DNA from: CAVTHW01 sp963734625
Lineage (GTDB): Bacteria > Acidobacteriota > Terriglobia > Bryobacterales > Bryobacteraceae
Reading direction: 5' to 3'
DNA length: 64,000 nucleotides
Assembly (NCBI GenBank): GCA_963734625.1
Contig: CAVTHW010000018.1
Span: forward strand, 1 to 64,000
Below are positions 18,949-28,438 of this stretch, piece by piece. Under the pieces are notes generated by a model. It was not told where the DNA came from and did no database searches. It saw nothing but the letters and a program-made list of their open reading frames with translations. How positions within the stretch are numbered: the first letter of the stretch is position 1; every line of letters begins with the position of its first letter. The translations under genes were made by a program, and so were the position numbers.

Positions 18949-20497
18949 TTCTCGTCATCACCACAATCGCCGCGGGCGTCACCAGGCAGGTCAAAAGGTA
19001 CACCGACCACACCGGTCCTAATGTGGTGGCGCGGAGCATCGAATGGGCGTCGCGCCAGGATGAGGCGTACCAGGAGACAATCAAGCTCAACTTCGAGGAG
19101 CCGTAGGGATAACCGGCGTAAAGCGGAATCAGCTTCACGAGCCACGTAACCGTGAAGACGTAAGTCCACAGCGCCAGCAGCGCAATCGAGATCCAGCGGC
19201 CGGCCGCCCCCGCATGCGCCAGTCCCCAGAACAGGAACGGCGCCAGGAGAGGGAACAGCGGCGGGCAATACCAGGCCATCAACGCGCGCATCGCGCCGGA
19301 GGTCATCACGTAGTGGTCGCCCACGGAGTAGGCGAGCGCCGCCATGTACATGATGGACCCCGAGAGCACGAATAGCGCGGCCGCGCGATCGCGGGTGCGC
19401 CACAGTTGCCGGAGAGCGAGCGCCGCCGAGACCGCCAGCAGCGCCAGCACGATATTGAGCGTGGCGGCGGAGAACGCCGAACCGTTGCTGTTGGCGCTCC
19501 ACAACGCCTGGCGCCCGAAACCCGGCAGCGCGGTCAGCCACGGGATGCGTCCCATGGCGTCCAGCACCTGTCCGGGAGTGCGATTCCACAGGCCTCCCCC
19601 AGCGCCGCTCAGCGAGCCATACAGGACCAGGTTTCGGGCGTACCAGGGCGCCGCCGCCAGAACCGGAACGGCGAAGGCGGCCAGCGCGCGGACCGACATC
19701 GCCCCGCGCAGCGCCAGCAGCGCGACAATCGCGAACACGGGCGCCGCGAACGCTAGGAAGTAAGCTTTCGCGAGCAGGCCGGCCGCCAGGCACAGGCCCA
19801 GCCGGAGCGCGTTGCGCGCCGACGGCTTCCGCAGCAGCGCGATGCCGTGTACGAACACCCAGGGCGCCAGCGCGACCGCCAGCCAGTCGTTTGAGATGCG
19901 GCACACCGTCGCCAGGAACGACTGGGTGAGCAGAACGAAGGCGACCGCAGCAGCCAGTTGCGGTTCCGGCAACTCCAGCGCCGCGCCCAACCGCAGCATG
20001 CCCCAGGCGGCGAAGAGCACGGTCGCAACGGCGATCAACAGCCGCAGCGCCAGCACGCGCCAGGTGAGCGGCGCCCACTGGAGCAGCCGGTCCGGAATCG
20101 CAAGTAGTATGTAGGCGAGCGGCGCTTGCTGGGCCTCGAAGTTGACGATGCCCGTGTCGAAGCGATACTGGAGCGCGGGCGCAAGTTGATCCAACGCGCG
20201 CCGCAGGCGCAGGCGGCTGGCGGGCGGCAGGTCGCGGAACTCGCTGAAACTCGTTACCTCCGGGTGGTCCCGCTTGATGGCAGGGCTCGCGGGGGCGAGC
20301 AGAATCGACTGTGCGACCTCCTGGGAAAGCGCGGTTCGCGCGGTGTCCGGCAGCACGCGTTCGATGCCTACCGCCTGCACGATCCCGTAGTGGTAGGGCT
20401 CATCCCAGCCTTCCCACAACGGCATGAGCAGGCAGTACAGGACCGCGGCCGCGACACCCAACCCTACGACCAGCCGGAACAACGGAAATGGCTTCAA
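18887..20497 (-). CDS. GT-C-like polytopic membrane glycosyltransferase
   Basis: 536 residues with about eleven hydrophobic helices. After the first helix comes GWDEPYHYG, an acidic first-loop motif like the catalytic Asp/Glu of GT-C enzymes that use polyprenyl-phosphate sugars (GT39/DUF2142-like). Large periplasmic segments follow. It probably transfers a sugar on the periplasmic side, modifying the surface polysaccharide. It lies downstream of the flippase and GT2 genes (4-bp overlap with the latter) and converges on the GT4 operon, overlapping its last gene by 62 bp. Assignment is from topology and one motif. Confidence 0.72.
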   Translation of the reverse strand: MKPFPLFRLVVGLGVAAAVLYCLLMPLWEGWDEPYHYGIVQAVGIERVLPDTARTALSQEVAQSILLAPASPAIKRDHPEVTSFSEFRDLPPASRLRLRRALDQLAPALQYRFDTGIVNFEAQQAPLAYILLAIPDRLLQWAPLTWRVLALRLLIAVATVLFAAWGMLRLGAALELPEPQLAAAVAFVLLTQSFLATVCRISNDWLAVALAPWVFVHGIALLRKPSARNALRLGLCLAAGLLAKAYFLAFAAPVFAIVALLALRGAMSVRALAAFAVPVLAAAPWYARNLVLYGSLSGAGGGLWNRTPGQVLDAMGRIPWLTALPGFGRQALWSANSNGSAFSAATLNIVLALLAVSAALALRQLWRTRDRAAALFVLSGSIMYMAALAYSVGDHYVMTSGAMRALMAWYCPPLFPLLAPFLFWGLAHAGAAGRWISIALLALWTYVFTVTWLVKLIPLYAGYPYGSSKLSLIVSWYASSWRDAHSMLRATTLGPVWSVYLLTCLVTPAAIVVMTRIMRRVAGDKRPRSAGRSSPT

Positions 20498-21428
20498 ATC
20501 GCCACTCCTCCTTCCGGCCTATCTCCGGCGCGAGGCCCCGGCCTGAGGCTGTCGGCGGCGATGAGCGCGGCCGCGCGCGCAGCCAGAACGGCGGCGGCGA
20601 CATAGCGCAGCGGATGGAAGCGCCCTAATCCGTGATGCAGACAGTACCAGCGATAAGCCGCCCGATGGAAGCGCTCGATATGCTTGCGCCGCACTCGCCG
20701 CGTGCGCACGCCGCTGCCCGCCCCTTCGTAGTGCACTATCTTCGAGAGCGGGTGCAGCCACACCGTGTAGCCGGCCTTCCGACACCGGCTGCAGATCACC
20801 ATTTCGTGAAAGTAGTAGAAATCCTCGGCGAGGCCGCCGGACTTCTCGAAGGCTTCGCGCCGCACCAGCATGGCGGCAGCCGACACCCAGTCGACCGGAT
20901 ACGGCTCGGTCGAGTTCACGCGGTCCGAGAGCAGGTACCGCCTCGCCCAGCGGCGCGTTCGGGAACAGCCGGGTCAGCACCGACTTGCGTCCAAACAGTG
21001 CGTTCATCGGGCTCGGAAAAGTACGCCCGGAAGAGAACTGGTCGGTGCCGTCGAGATTCAGAAGCCGGCTGCCGATCATGCCCGCCTCGGGGTGCGGGTC
21101 CATCCACTCCACCAGCCGGGCTATAGCGTCGTCGCGGACCAGGATGTCGTCGTTGAGGAACAGGAGGTAGCGCCCGGCCGCCTGGCGCGCGGCCAGATTC
21201 CCCGCCGGGCAAAAGCCGATGTTGCTGCCGATCGCAAGCACGCGCACGTTCGGGTAGCGCGCGGCGAGCAACTCCAGTGTGCCGTCGGTGGAGCCGTTAT
21301 CGGCCACAATGATTTCGTAGGTGACATTCCGCCAGGGCCCCTGCTGCAGGGTATCCAGGCAGTCCTGCGAGGAACCGCCTGGAGTTCAGGCTGATGACAA
21401 TCGCGGAGACATCAACGGTGAGCTTCAT
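20494..21428 (-). CDS. GT2-family glycosyltransferase (two frame breaks)
   Basis: About 310 residues when joined. The N-terminus MKLTVDVSAIVISLNSRRFL is in one frame. The nucleotide-binding part (VADNGSTDGTLELL, with FLNDDILV as the metal-binding DXD-like site) is in a second. The C-terminal half (VDWVSAAAMLVRREAF, the acceptor-side GGLAEDFYYFHEMV, then IVHYEGAGSG) is in a third. Breaks lie at about 21364 (one extra G in GCAGGAC gives a seamless FLADCLDTL) and about 20950-20956. Both are single-base insertions and probably sequencing errors. The start overlaps the flippase stop by 4 bp. Confidence 0.82.
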
Positions 21429-22702
21429 TGGGATTGCGCCGCCCCGCATTCCAGGGGGCGCCGCGCGAGGGCGTAGGCCCTGGTCTGCACGATCGCGGCT
21501 TTCACGAGCCGGTGGACACAGGTGATCCAGGCCGCGGCCAGCGCTCCGTGGGCCGGGACAAGAAAGAAGTAGGCGGCCGCCACAATGGGAGCCGCCACGC
21601 TGTCGACGATCAGGAAGATTCGCGGCCGCAGCATCAGCAGAAAGTTTAGCGTCAACGGGAAGAAGGACGCCACGGCCAGGGTCCCGGGAATCAGTATCAA
21701 AACCATGTTGATGGACGGCTGATACGTCACCGGCAGAAGGACCGAGAGCAACGGCTTCCCCGCCCCAAAAGCGATCGCTAAAAGTACGCCCAAGACGGCA
21801 TACGTGGCCAGATGAAAGCGCCGGAACAGCCCGCGAAACGTTCCGGCCTTGCACGCCGGCAGGATGCGCGGCAGAAACACCGGCGACAGATACGCGCCGA
21901 GGATTTCGGGTATGGTGGCGATGGTGAGCGCGGCGCTGTAGAGCCCCAACTGAACGGGGTTGCTGCGCAGCGCCAGCAGAAAGACGTCGAGGCGGGACAC
22001 GACAGAGCTGACCCCGACGCTCGCCAGAATCGGCCCGCTCGACCTCAGCAAAGCGCGCCCGTCGGACCAGCCGGGACGAACCTTCCGCCACCCGGCCGCC
22101 GCGCTGCCGTAGACAAACGCGATCGCGGCGACCGTAGCGGCGGCCACGGCGTAACAGCCCAGGATCGAGATGGCCGACGCCGCTCCAAGGTACAGCACAA
22201 GCCCGACCAGCAGGACGCGCAGGGAGGAATGGATGATGTCGATCGCTCCGAAAAACAGGAAGCGCATGCGCGCCTGGAAGTAGAGCTGAGCGGAGCGGAC
22301 CAGCAGGATGCAAGTGCCGCCCAGCGTCAGGACCAGGAAGAAACCACGCCCTCCAGGCGCGTGCAGGAAGCGATAGCCGAGCCACTCTCCGCTGAAGCCC
22401 ATGAGGACCACCAGCGCCGCTCCGGCAGTGAGTTTCAAGCGGATGGAGGCCTTCTCAACCGGCCGGATCTCGGCTCCGTCGCACGGCTTGCCGCCGGTGA
22501 GCAGCGCCATGGTCGCGAGATCGAGCGCCGAGCCCGCCAGCGCATCGAACAGCATCAGGCAGTTCAGCCCGAAGCTCATCACTCCATACGCCGCCGGATC
22601 GAGAAAGCGGACGATATAGACGCGGATCAGAAAACTGGCGGCTCCGTTCAGGAGCTTCGCGGCGCTGACTACGAAGATGTCATGCCGAATGCGGTCGTGC
22701 AA
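21425..22702 (-). CDS. Polysaccharide flippase (Wzx/MOP superfamily)
   Basis: 425 residues with about twelve hydrophobic helices, in the arrangement of the MOP flippase family: VSAAKLLNGAASFLIRVYIVRFLDPAAYG at the start and two six-helix halves. It should move undecaprenyl-linked glycan units across the inner membrane. It heads the leftward flippase-GT2-GT-C run and is divergent from a small cytoplasmic protein. Together with the ligase and initiating transferase it completes the core of a Wzx-dependent surface-polysaccharide pathway. Confidence 0.85.
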   Translation of the reverse strand: MHDRIRHDIFVVSAAKLLNGAASFLIRVYIVRFLDPAAYGVMSFGLNCLMLFDALAGSALDLATMALLTGGKPCDGAEIRPVEKASIRLKLTAGAALVVLMGFSGEWLGYRFLHAPGGRGFFLVLTLGGTCILLVRSAQLYFQARMRFLFFGAIDIIHSSLRVLLVGLVLYLGAASAISILGCYAVAAATVAAIAFVYGSAAAGWRKVRPGWSDGRALLRSSGPILASVGVSSVVSRLDVFLLALRSNPVQLGLYSAALTIATIPEILGAYLSPVFLPRILPACKAGTFRGLFRRFHLATYAVLGVLLAIAFGAGKPLLSVLLPVTYQPSINMVLILIPGTLAVASFFPLTLNFLLMLRPRIFLIVDSVAAPIVAAAYFFLVPAHGALAAAWITCVHRLVKAAIVQTRAYALARRPLECGAAQSQ

Positions 22703-22818
22703 CCCGCCAGTCTAGCAGTCCATGCAGCCAGCGGCCAGTGGAATGCTTTTTTGCAATCGTCGTGCAGGCAGCAGCATCAAAGATAAGTGAAGAATCCTGG
22801 AATGAAGGGAGGATAACC

Positions 22819-23103
22819 ATGATTGTCGTTCGGAATTGCTTTGTCGCGAAACCGGGGAACGCGAGCAAGCTTGCCGCCCAGATGAAGGAGGCGGCCGCGG
22901 CGTCCAAGATGCAGAAATACCGCGTGCTGACCGACCTCACCGGCGGTTTTAACCGCGTCATTCTGGAATACGAAGCGGAAAACCTCGCCGAGTTTGAGAG
23001 CCGGATCAAGGAGTACATGACCGACGAGAAGTTCCGGGAGAAGATGAAGGGCTACACGGAACTATGGGCCACCGGCAGCCGGGAGATTCTGGTCGTCGTA
23101 TAA
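22819..23103 (+). CDS. Small dimeric alpha-beta-barrel-like protein
   Basis: 94 residues from ATG 22819, chosen because GGGAGG (22807-22812) lies upstream at normal spacing and longer frames start inside sequence with no ribosome site. The pattern MIVVRNCFVAKPGNASKLAAQMKE ... LEYEAENLAEFE resembles NIPSNAP/ABM-type ferredoxin-like folds. These small proteins often act as dimers in oxidative or unknown chemistry. No catalytic motif is evident. Function not assigned. Confidence 0.7.
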   Translation: MIVVRNCFVAKPGNASKLAAQMKEAAAASKMQKYRVLTDLTGGFNRVILEYEAENLAEFESRIKEYMTDEKFREKMKGYTELWATGSREILVVV

Positions 23104-23177
23104 GGGCCGAAAACTTCGGATTCGTAAGGGCACCGGCCGAGGTCTCGAGGCTGATATCCTCGAACGTTGACCACCAG

Positions 23178-23186
23178 TGGTATACT
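23178..23186 (+). promoter_or_regulatory. Candidate extended -10 promoter for CE15-type gene
   Basis: TGGTATACT matches an extended -10 (TGnTATAnT-like) 40 bp upstream of the esterase ATG. It sits in the short palindrome CCAGT-GGTAT-ACTGG. A TTGACC nearby is only 8 bp away, too close to be its -35. Confidence 0.35.
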
Positions 23187-23225
23187 GGCCCTCGCCATGA
23201 AATTGATGGGGGGCTCAATAAGTTC

Positions 23226-24749
23226 ATGAAGTCGACAAAGCGTTGGTTGGCTGCTTCATACGTGTGTTCTCTGGCCGTGCTTCTGGCGCTTTTGTTGGCT
23301 GCGAACTTGCTCAGCCAGCAACCGGCGGCGCCCGCTGACACCAGTGGCCTGCCTCAACCCACTAACTGGACTGCCGCCCAAGACCATCAGAACATGATGG
23401 AGCAACTCGGCATCAAGGCTCTTCGGCCTGGCCCCAGCGGCAACGAGAGCGCACCCAATCACGCCAATTACGACGAAGCCACCGCCAATCCATTCCCGAA
23501 CCTGCCCGAAGTCTTAACGTTGAAGAACGGCAGGAAGGTCACCACAGCGGACATGTGGCGGAAGCAGCGCCGTCCTGAGATCGTAGAAGATTTCGATCGG
23601 GAAGTGCTTGGCCGCGTGCCCAAGAACGTACCCAAGGTGACGTGGACGGTCACGAATGAGGTGACTGCGGCGATCGCCTCCCGCCCGGTCATTGGGAAGC
23701 AGCTTGTGGGGCATGTGGACAATTCGTCGTACCCCCTCATCAACGTTGACATCCAAATGACGCTCGTGACTCCGGCTGATACGCGCCGTCCGGTTCCCGT
23801 GATGATGATGTTCGGCGGCCGCGGGTTGCCGGGTCTTGCAGCTTCCGGCGGGCCAGCCGCAGGGCGGGCGGCCCGAACTGGCGGCCCAGGCGGTCCCGGC
23901 GGTGGATTCGGTGCAATGACCGGCGGCGACCCTCCCGCCACCGATCAGTTGATCGCTGACGGCTGGGGTTACGCTTCCATCAACCCTGGCAGCATTCAAG
24001 CCGACAACGGCGCCGGCTTGACCAAGGGCATCATTGGCCTGGTCAACAAGGGCCAATCCCGCAAGCCGGACGATTGGGGCGCCTTGCGGGCCTGGGCGTG
24101 GGGCGCCGCCCGCGGCCTGGATTATTTGGAAACCGACAAAGCCGTGGATGCCAGGCACGTGGGCATCGAAGGCGTGTCACGCTACGGCAAGGCTGCCCTG
24201 GTGACCATGGCTTATGACACCCGCTTCGCGGTGGTGCTGGTCGGTTCTTCCGGTGAGGGCGGAGCCAAGCTGCACCGCCGCAATTGGGGAGAAGCCGTGG
24301 AGAATCTCACAGGTTCGGGGGAATACCACTGGATGGCGGGCAACTTCCTGAAATACGGCGCATCCGAGGCCACTTTCGGCAGCAGGAACGCCGGCGACAT
24401 ACCGGTGGATGCTCATGAGCTAATCGCCATGTGTGCCCCGCGCCTGACCTTCATTAGCTACGGCGTGCCCGAGCGCGGCGACGCGAAATGGCTGGACCAC
24501 CAGGGCAGTTTCATGGCCGCCGTTGCCGCCGGGCCGGTGTTCAGGCTCCTGGGCGTGAAAGACCTGGGGGTTAAGGAGGACTACCACACCGCGAAGATGC
24601 CGGCTGTCAACGTTAGCCTGCTCGATGGCCAGCTTGCCTGGCGCCAGCACGACGGCGGGCACACGGACGGTCCCAATTGGAAGTACTTCATCCCCTGGGC
24701 CGACAAATTCTTCAAGCGCACGCCTCCGGCGGCGGCGAAGGCGAAGTGA
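23226..24749 (+). CDS. Secreted CE15-like glucuronoyl esterase
   Basis: 507 residues from ATG 23226, which directly precedes a signal peptide (KSTKRWLAASYVCSLAVLLALLLAANLLS). The fold is the CE15-type alpha/beta hydrolase. The signature GVSRYGKAAL carries the nucleophile Ser318; bacterial CE15 proteins often have Val where fungal ones have Cys. VVLVGSSGEGGAKLHRRNWGE follows, and HDGGHTDGPNW near the C-terminus supplies a candidate catalytic His. CE15 enzymes cut ester links between lignin and glucuronoxylan. A Gly/Pro/Ala-rich insertion lies at about 200-235. It is followed at once by an SGNH esterase, suggesting joint attack on plant polymers. Confidence 0.8.
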   Translation: MKSTKRWLAASYVCSLAVLLALLLAANLLSQQPAAPADTSGLPQPTNWTAAQDHQNMMEQLGIKALRPGPSGNESAPNHANYDEATANPFPNLPEVLTLKNGRKVTTADMWRKQRRPEIVEDFDREVLGRVPKNVPKVTWTVTNEVTAAIASRPVIGKQLVGHVDNSSYPLINVDIQMTLVTPADTRRPVPVMMMFGGRGLPGLAASGGPAAGRAARTGGPGGPGGGFGAMTGGDPPATDQLIADGWGYASINPGSIQADNGAGLTKGIIGLVNKGQSRKPDDWGALRAWAWGAARGLDYLETDKAVDARHVGIEGVSRYGKAALVTMAYDTRFAVVLVGSSGEGGAKLHRRNWGEAVENLTGSGEYHWMAGNFLKYGASEATFGSRNAGDIPVDAHELIAMCAPRLTFISYGVPERGDAKWLDHQGSFMAAVAAGPVFRLLGVKDLGVKEDYHTAKMPAVNVSLLDGQLAWRQHDGGHTDGPNWKYFIPWADKFFKRTPPAAAKAK

Positions 24750-24755
24750 GTCGGA

Positions 24756-25547
24756 TTGAGGACACTCCTCGTGTTGCCCACGATAGCGATCCTCGGGGCG
24801 GCTCTGGCGCAGACCCAGACCCCCGCCTATCAACCCGAGTCCCGTGCTGACCGGAACTCGCTGACCGCCCACGCCCAGCTCTTGGAGAAGGCCAGGAAAG
24901 GTGGCATTGATATCTATTTCGAGGGCGACTCGATCGCACGCCGCTGGGGAGCCACCGATTATCCGGACTTTCTGGCCAATTGGAACCAGAACTTTTTCGG
25001 TTGGAATGCGGCCAACTTCGGCTGGGGCGCCGACACCATTCAAAACATCCTATGGCGCCTCACGAACGGGGAATTGGACGGAGTCAATCCAAAAATCATC
25101 GTCCTGCTGGCCGGCACCAACAACGTTGGCCGCACTGTACCGCCGGGTGGCGATGAGGCCAAAGTGGCGGATATCACCCAAGGTCTTCAGGCGATCGTGC
25201 GCGTCATGCAGGCCAAGGCGCCAGGCGCCACGATCATCCTGACGGGCATTTTCCCTCGCAACGACAACATCGCGGTGATGTCCACAATCGACAAGATCAA
25301 TGCGAATCTTTCTAGACTCGCCGATGGCAAGAGAATCCGCTACTTGAACGTCAACAACCAGCTAGCGGATCGGGATGGCAAGCTGTTCGATGGAGTGATG
25401 AACGCCACCGACAAGCTCCATCCCACGCTCAAAGGGTATCAGGTCTGGGCGGATGCGTTGAAGCCCATCTTCACCGAATTGCTGGGTCCGCCCGCCAAGG
25501 AAGACCATGCGCCGCCGCCCACCGGTGACCCAAGCGCCATGCGCTGA
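24756..25547 (+). CDS. Secreted SGNH/GDSL-type hydrolase
   Basis: 263 residues, with a TTG start 7 bases after the preceding stop and a signal peptide ending near Ala19. All four SGNH blocks are visible: EGDSIARRW (Ser59), a Gly block around 87-91, GTNNV (Asn122) and DKLHPT (Asp219, His222). It closely resembles platelet-activating-factor-acetylhydrolase-type GDSL esterases that deacetylate glycans. The tight spacing implies one transcript with the CE15-like gene. The substrate is inferred as acetylated plant or microbial polysaccharide. Confidence 0.85.
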   Translation: MRTLLVLPTIAILGAALAQTQTPAYQPESRADRNSLTAHAQLLEKARKGGIDIYFEGDSIARRWGATDYPDFLANWNQNFFGWNAANFGWGADTIQNILWRLTNGELDGVNPKIIVLLAGTNNVGRTVPPGGDEAKVADITQGLQAIVRVMQAKAPGATIILTGIFPRNDNIAVMSTIDKINANLSRLADGKRIRYLNVNNQLADRDGKLFDGVMNATDKLHPTLKGYQVWADALKPIFTELLGPPAKEDHAPPPTGDPSAMR

Positions 25548-25576
25548 AAAACTCTGCCCGGAATATCAGCCGGACC

Positions 25577-26098
25577 TCAGATCTCGTTCCGAAGCAACGG
25601 CGGCATTGCCTTCCTGAACTTGGGTGGCAGCGCCTGCTCCAATTCCGCATAACTTCGGCCAACCCTGGACTTCATCTCGTCCGGAACAATCTCCGACGCC
25701 GTGCATGCAGCTTCCAGCGCGTAAGGGGCAAAGCTTGAGCGCGCAACGTATTCCCGCGGGATTCTCGGCGCAAACGCCATCAGTGCCAGCACCGCAAACA
25801 CCGAGAACAGCAGTGCGTTAGTCAGCCCGAATGCTCCGCCGAGGAGTCCATCCAGCCATTTCGTCCCAGTGCTCTTGAACCACCTGCCAAGCAGGAACGT
25901 GCCAGCCGCTCCCGCGCAGATCAGCGCGACGAACACGATTAGAAAGCCCTTCGGATTCGCGGGAGATAGCCAGGCAGCAGACAGGAACGCCAGGACGACA
26001 GCGAGAAAGCCGAAACCGGAACGCGAGAAGCCTTCGCGGATGCCGGAAACAACCGAGATCACAATCAGCAAGGTGAAAGACAAGTCCAGCAGGTTCAT
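25577..26098 (-). CDS. CvpA-like membrane protein
   Basis: 173 residues from ATG 26098. The frame runs further upstream, but that part is low-complexity Pro/Ser/Arg sequence antisense to the next gene. Four hydrophobic helices appear in the first 115 residues, with the family-like patterns LDLSFTLLIVISVVSGIREGFSR and KWLDGLLGGAFGLTNALLF. The C-terminal about 60 residues are cytoplasmic and charged. CvpA proteins are linked to colicin V export and envelope stress, but their molecular activity is unclear. Confidence 0.75.
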   Translation of the reverse strand: MNLLDLSFTLLIVISVVSGIREGFSRSGFGFLAVVLAFLSAAWLSPANPKGFLIVFVALICAGAAGTFLLGRWFKSTGTKWLDGLLGGAFGLTNALLFSVFAVLALMAFAPRIPREYVARSSFAPYALEAACTASEIVPDEMKSRVGRSYAELEQALPPKFRKAMPPLLRNEI

Positions 26099-26165
26099 GA
26101 CGGTCCCCCAGACAGGTATACGCCAGAGCCGCCCAGGAAGTTCCGTTTCTGGAGGCCACGGGCGT

Positions 26166-27323
26166 CTATTGCAGCCACAGGACCGGCTGGCGGAGGGGGT
26201 AGTTGCGGATGGTTTCCTCGACAGTCGGATCGGGGTCGAGACGGCGCCAGAGGGCGATATACTCGGGCTGGTCGAGTGCCAGTGCGGCAAACAGCAGGCT
26301 CGGGTGACGCACGGGCCATTGCTCGAAGTACATCACGTCGGGCGGGTACGGCCACTTCTTCTTGTCGGCGATAAAGGGGAACAGGAACGCCACTGCCCTC
26401 CTCATTCCACGGCCATCCGGCAATTCGTATCTCCAGAGATTGTCCTCCGGCGTCGTGAGAATCTGGCAGACCATGGCCATTGCATCCAGGTTGAAGAGCG
26501 AGTAGCCGTAAGGCTTGGTCCGTTTCAGCTCCAGAGGGTAGCTGCCGTCGGCGGCCATCTGCGTGGGAAGCAGCACGGACCGGTAACGATCACGGCAGAA
26601 CCGGGTCAAGTCCTGAGACCCCGTCAGCCGGGCGAACTCGGCTACCTGAGCTACCCAACACGTCGCATGGTTATTGGTGGTGTCGCGCTCGTCGATGCCA
26701 TACCGGTGAGTGGTCATCCATGTCAGATAATCGGCGAACCACTTCCGTAGGCCGGACAGGTCCACGGCGGACATTGCCCCGGAAGGCTCCAGGACGCTGA
26801 TCGCACGTGCCACTTCTACCAGGTGGAGGGTGTCGATTATGCCGGTTCCGCGCCCCGTCACGCGGCCCTGTATGGCCTGGGCGTATAGCAGATGGGGATT
26901 CATGAGAGTGGCGGGGTCCAGGAACCAGGCGCTCAGGTGGCGCGCGGCGGCACTGGCGTAACGTCGCTCCCGGGTGATCTTCCAGGCGGCAGCCAGCGCG
27001 GGGACGTGCAGGCTTAGTTGCATCAGGGCGTGCCGGTGGGCGATGAAATTCCCAGGATTGGTCATCCCGTCGCGCTGAATGTACGGCCCCTTCGGGTTGT
27101 TCGGGTCCGGCCACCAGTAGTCGGCCTCGGAGAAATAGTCGTTGGGCCCGCCGGCGCTGCGGGGACTGCTGGAGGCCGTGACCGTCACCGGGGCCAGATT
27201 GAGGCAGGCTTCCGCAGCTTTGAGGACTCGTCCGCGATCGATGGCGGCAACGTCGATCCGGTCTGCACCGCGGAGGCGTCCGCCGGTGGCGGCTGCGGCA
27301 TAGAGGAACTGCCTTCTATTCAT
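26166..27323 (-). CDS. Secreted alginate-lyase-family protein
   Basis: 385 residues from ATG 27323, chosen because MNRRQFLYAAAA is a Tat signal. The alpha-helical toroid matches the Alginate_lyase family (PF05426): DYWWPDPNNPKGPYIQRDG, an internal RHLSAWFLDPATLMNPHLLYAQ, and TNNHATCW, whose Asn and His correspond to the family's catalytic segment. Members cut uronate polymers by beta-elimination, but many acidobacterial homologues have unproven substrates. The neighbouring CE15, SGNH and GNAT genes fit polysaccharide degradation loosely. Confidence 0.82.
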   Translation of the reverse strand: MNRRQFLYAAAATGGRLRGADRIDVAAIDRGRVLKAAEACLNLAPVTVTASSSPRSAGGPNDYFSEADYWWPDPNNPKGPYIQRDGMTNPGNFIAHRHALMQLSLHVPALAAAWKITRERRYASAAARHLSAWFLDPATLMNPHLLYAQAIQGRVTGRGTGIIDTLHLVEVARAISVLEPSGAMSAVDLSGLRKWFADYLTWMTTHRYGIDERDTTNNHATCWVAQVAEFARLTGSQDLTRFCRDRYRSVLLPTQMAADGSYPLELKRTKPYGYSLFNLDAMAMVCQILTTPEDNLWRYELPDGRGMRRAVAFLFPFIADKKKWPYPPDVMYFEQWPVRHPSLLFAALALDQPEYIALWRRLDPDPTVEETIRNYPLRQPVLWLQ

Positions 27324-27333
27324 TGGCGTGCCA

Positions 27334-27894
27334 TCATTGTACGCCAAGCCGGCCGGCGCGAAGGGTGCGCCATTCAGCGGCGGTGATCTCCCATATCTCG
27401 GTCAGGTACCGTCCGCCTACGTAATCCCTTTCCTCCACGGCAACCACGCGCATACCGTTCTTCTCTGAGATTCTCCTGGAAGCGGTGTTCACCACCGCCT
27501 TCGGTGCGCGCATCACAGCGAAGCCCAGTTCGTCGAACCAATAGTCGGTGACGGCCTCAACGGCCTCGCTCATCAGGCCTTGGCGTTGCCACTGCAAGCC
27601 GAGCCAGAACCCCCGATTGTTGTTCTCGGCCTTCATGAGCGCAACGCATCCGATGAGTTGGCTAGGGTCGTTCTTCAAGCGCAGTGACCAATGCCACTCC
27701 TCACCGCGCGCCATCGCTGGAAGCGCCGAATCACGGTAGTAGGTCAAAGCGCCGTCATCGGGATATGGCCACGGAACATGACTAGCCAGGAACCTCACGA
27801 TCTCCCACTTCGGAAACAGCCTCTGGGCCTGTTCGGCGTCGGCAAGTTCCAGTGGGCGCAGTTCAAGGCGGGCAGTCTCCAGCCGCACGACCAT
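27334..27894 (-). CDS. GNAT N-acetyltransferase (RimJ/RimL-like)
   Basis: 186 residues. The opening ETARLELRPLELADAEQ and later IGCVALMKAENNNRGFWLGLQWQRQGLMSEAVEAVTDY form the acetyl-CoA-binding core of the RimJ/RimL branch, ending in NTASRRISEKNGMRVV. It acetylates an unknown amine, perhaps a protein N-terminus or a small molecule. It ends 10 bp before the alginate-lyase-like gene on the same strand, so both may be co-transcribed. Confidence 0.9.
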   Translation of the reverse strand: MVVRLETARLELRPLELADAEQAQRLFPKWEIVRFLASHVPWPYPDDGALTYYRDSALPAMARGEEWHWSLRLKNDPSQLIGCVALMKAENNNRGFWLGLQWQRQGLMSEAVEAVTDYWFDELGFAVMRAPKAVVNTASRRISEKNGMRVVAVEERDYVGGRYLTEIWEITAAEWRTLRAGRLGVQ

Positions 27895-27967
27895 TCGGAC
27901 ATACTAGCAGACAGGGCCGGCCTGTCTGTCCGGGTCCGTCACGTGGCAAACTGGCGTTGGGGGACTT

Positions 27968-28354
27968 ATGCCCATCTTCATCGTCCAACTCGGCGCACCT
28001 CGAAAGCCCGGCGAGGGTTTGCGGCTCGGAACGGTTCGGCGGCCTCCGCGCGGCGTTCTGAAGTCGGACTTCGCCCGGCTCGACTACTATGACGTCTGGT
28101 TCCCGAACCTTTCGCCTAGCGCCGAACTGGTGCGGGACGCCCTGGGAGCGGCAGACGAGCGCGCGTGGGCCGCATTCAGACGGAAGTTCCGACGGGAGAT
28201 GAGCGCGCCTGATCGAAGCCGCGAACTCGACGTACTTGCGGCGTTGTCGCATCGCACCAATCTGTCGCTGGGTTGCTACTGCCGGGACGAGAGCCGCTGC
28301 CACAGGTCGGTGTTGAGGGAGCTTCTGGCGGAGCGCGACGCTGACGTGGTCTGA
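27968..28354 (+). CDS. DUF488 family protein
   Basis: 128 residues. The family pattern is clear: LGTVRRPPRGV near the N-terminus, LDYYDVWFPNLSPS, and LSLGCYCRDESRCHRSVLRELL at the C-terminus with clustered Cys and His. DUF488 proteins are cytoplasmic, with unknown biochemical role. It is a short stand-alone gene divergent from the GNAT gene. Confidence 0.85.
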   Translation: MPIFIVQLGAPRKPGEGLRLGTVRRPPRGVLKSDFARLDYYDVWFPNLSPSAELVRDALGAADERAWAAFRRKFRREMSAPDRSRELDVLAALSHRTNLSLGCYCRDESRCHRSVLRELLAERDADVV

Positions 28355-28438
28355 GAGCCTCGGATGGGCGGCGACGCGATTCCCCGCCTTCCGGATCCTC
28401 CGCACAGACACCCTCCGGGACCTGGCGCCGGCAACCGT

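Noticed and set aside
23167..23186. TTGACC/TATACT as a standard promoter
   Set aside because: Spacing is 8 bp instead of 16-19; only an extended -10 can be supported.
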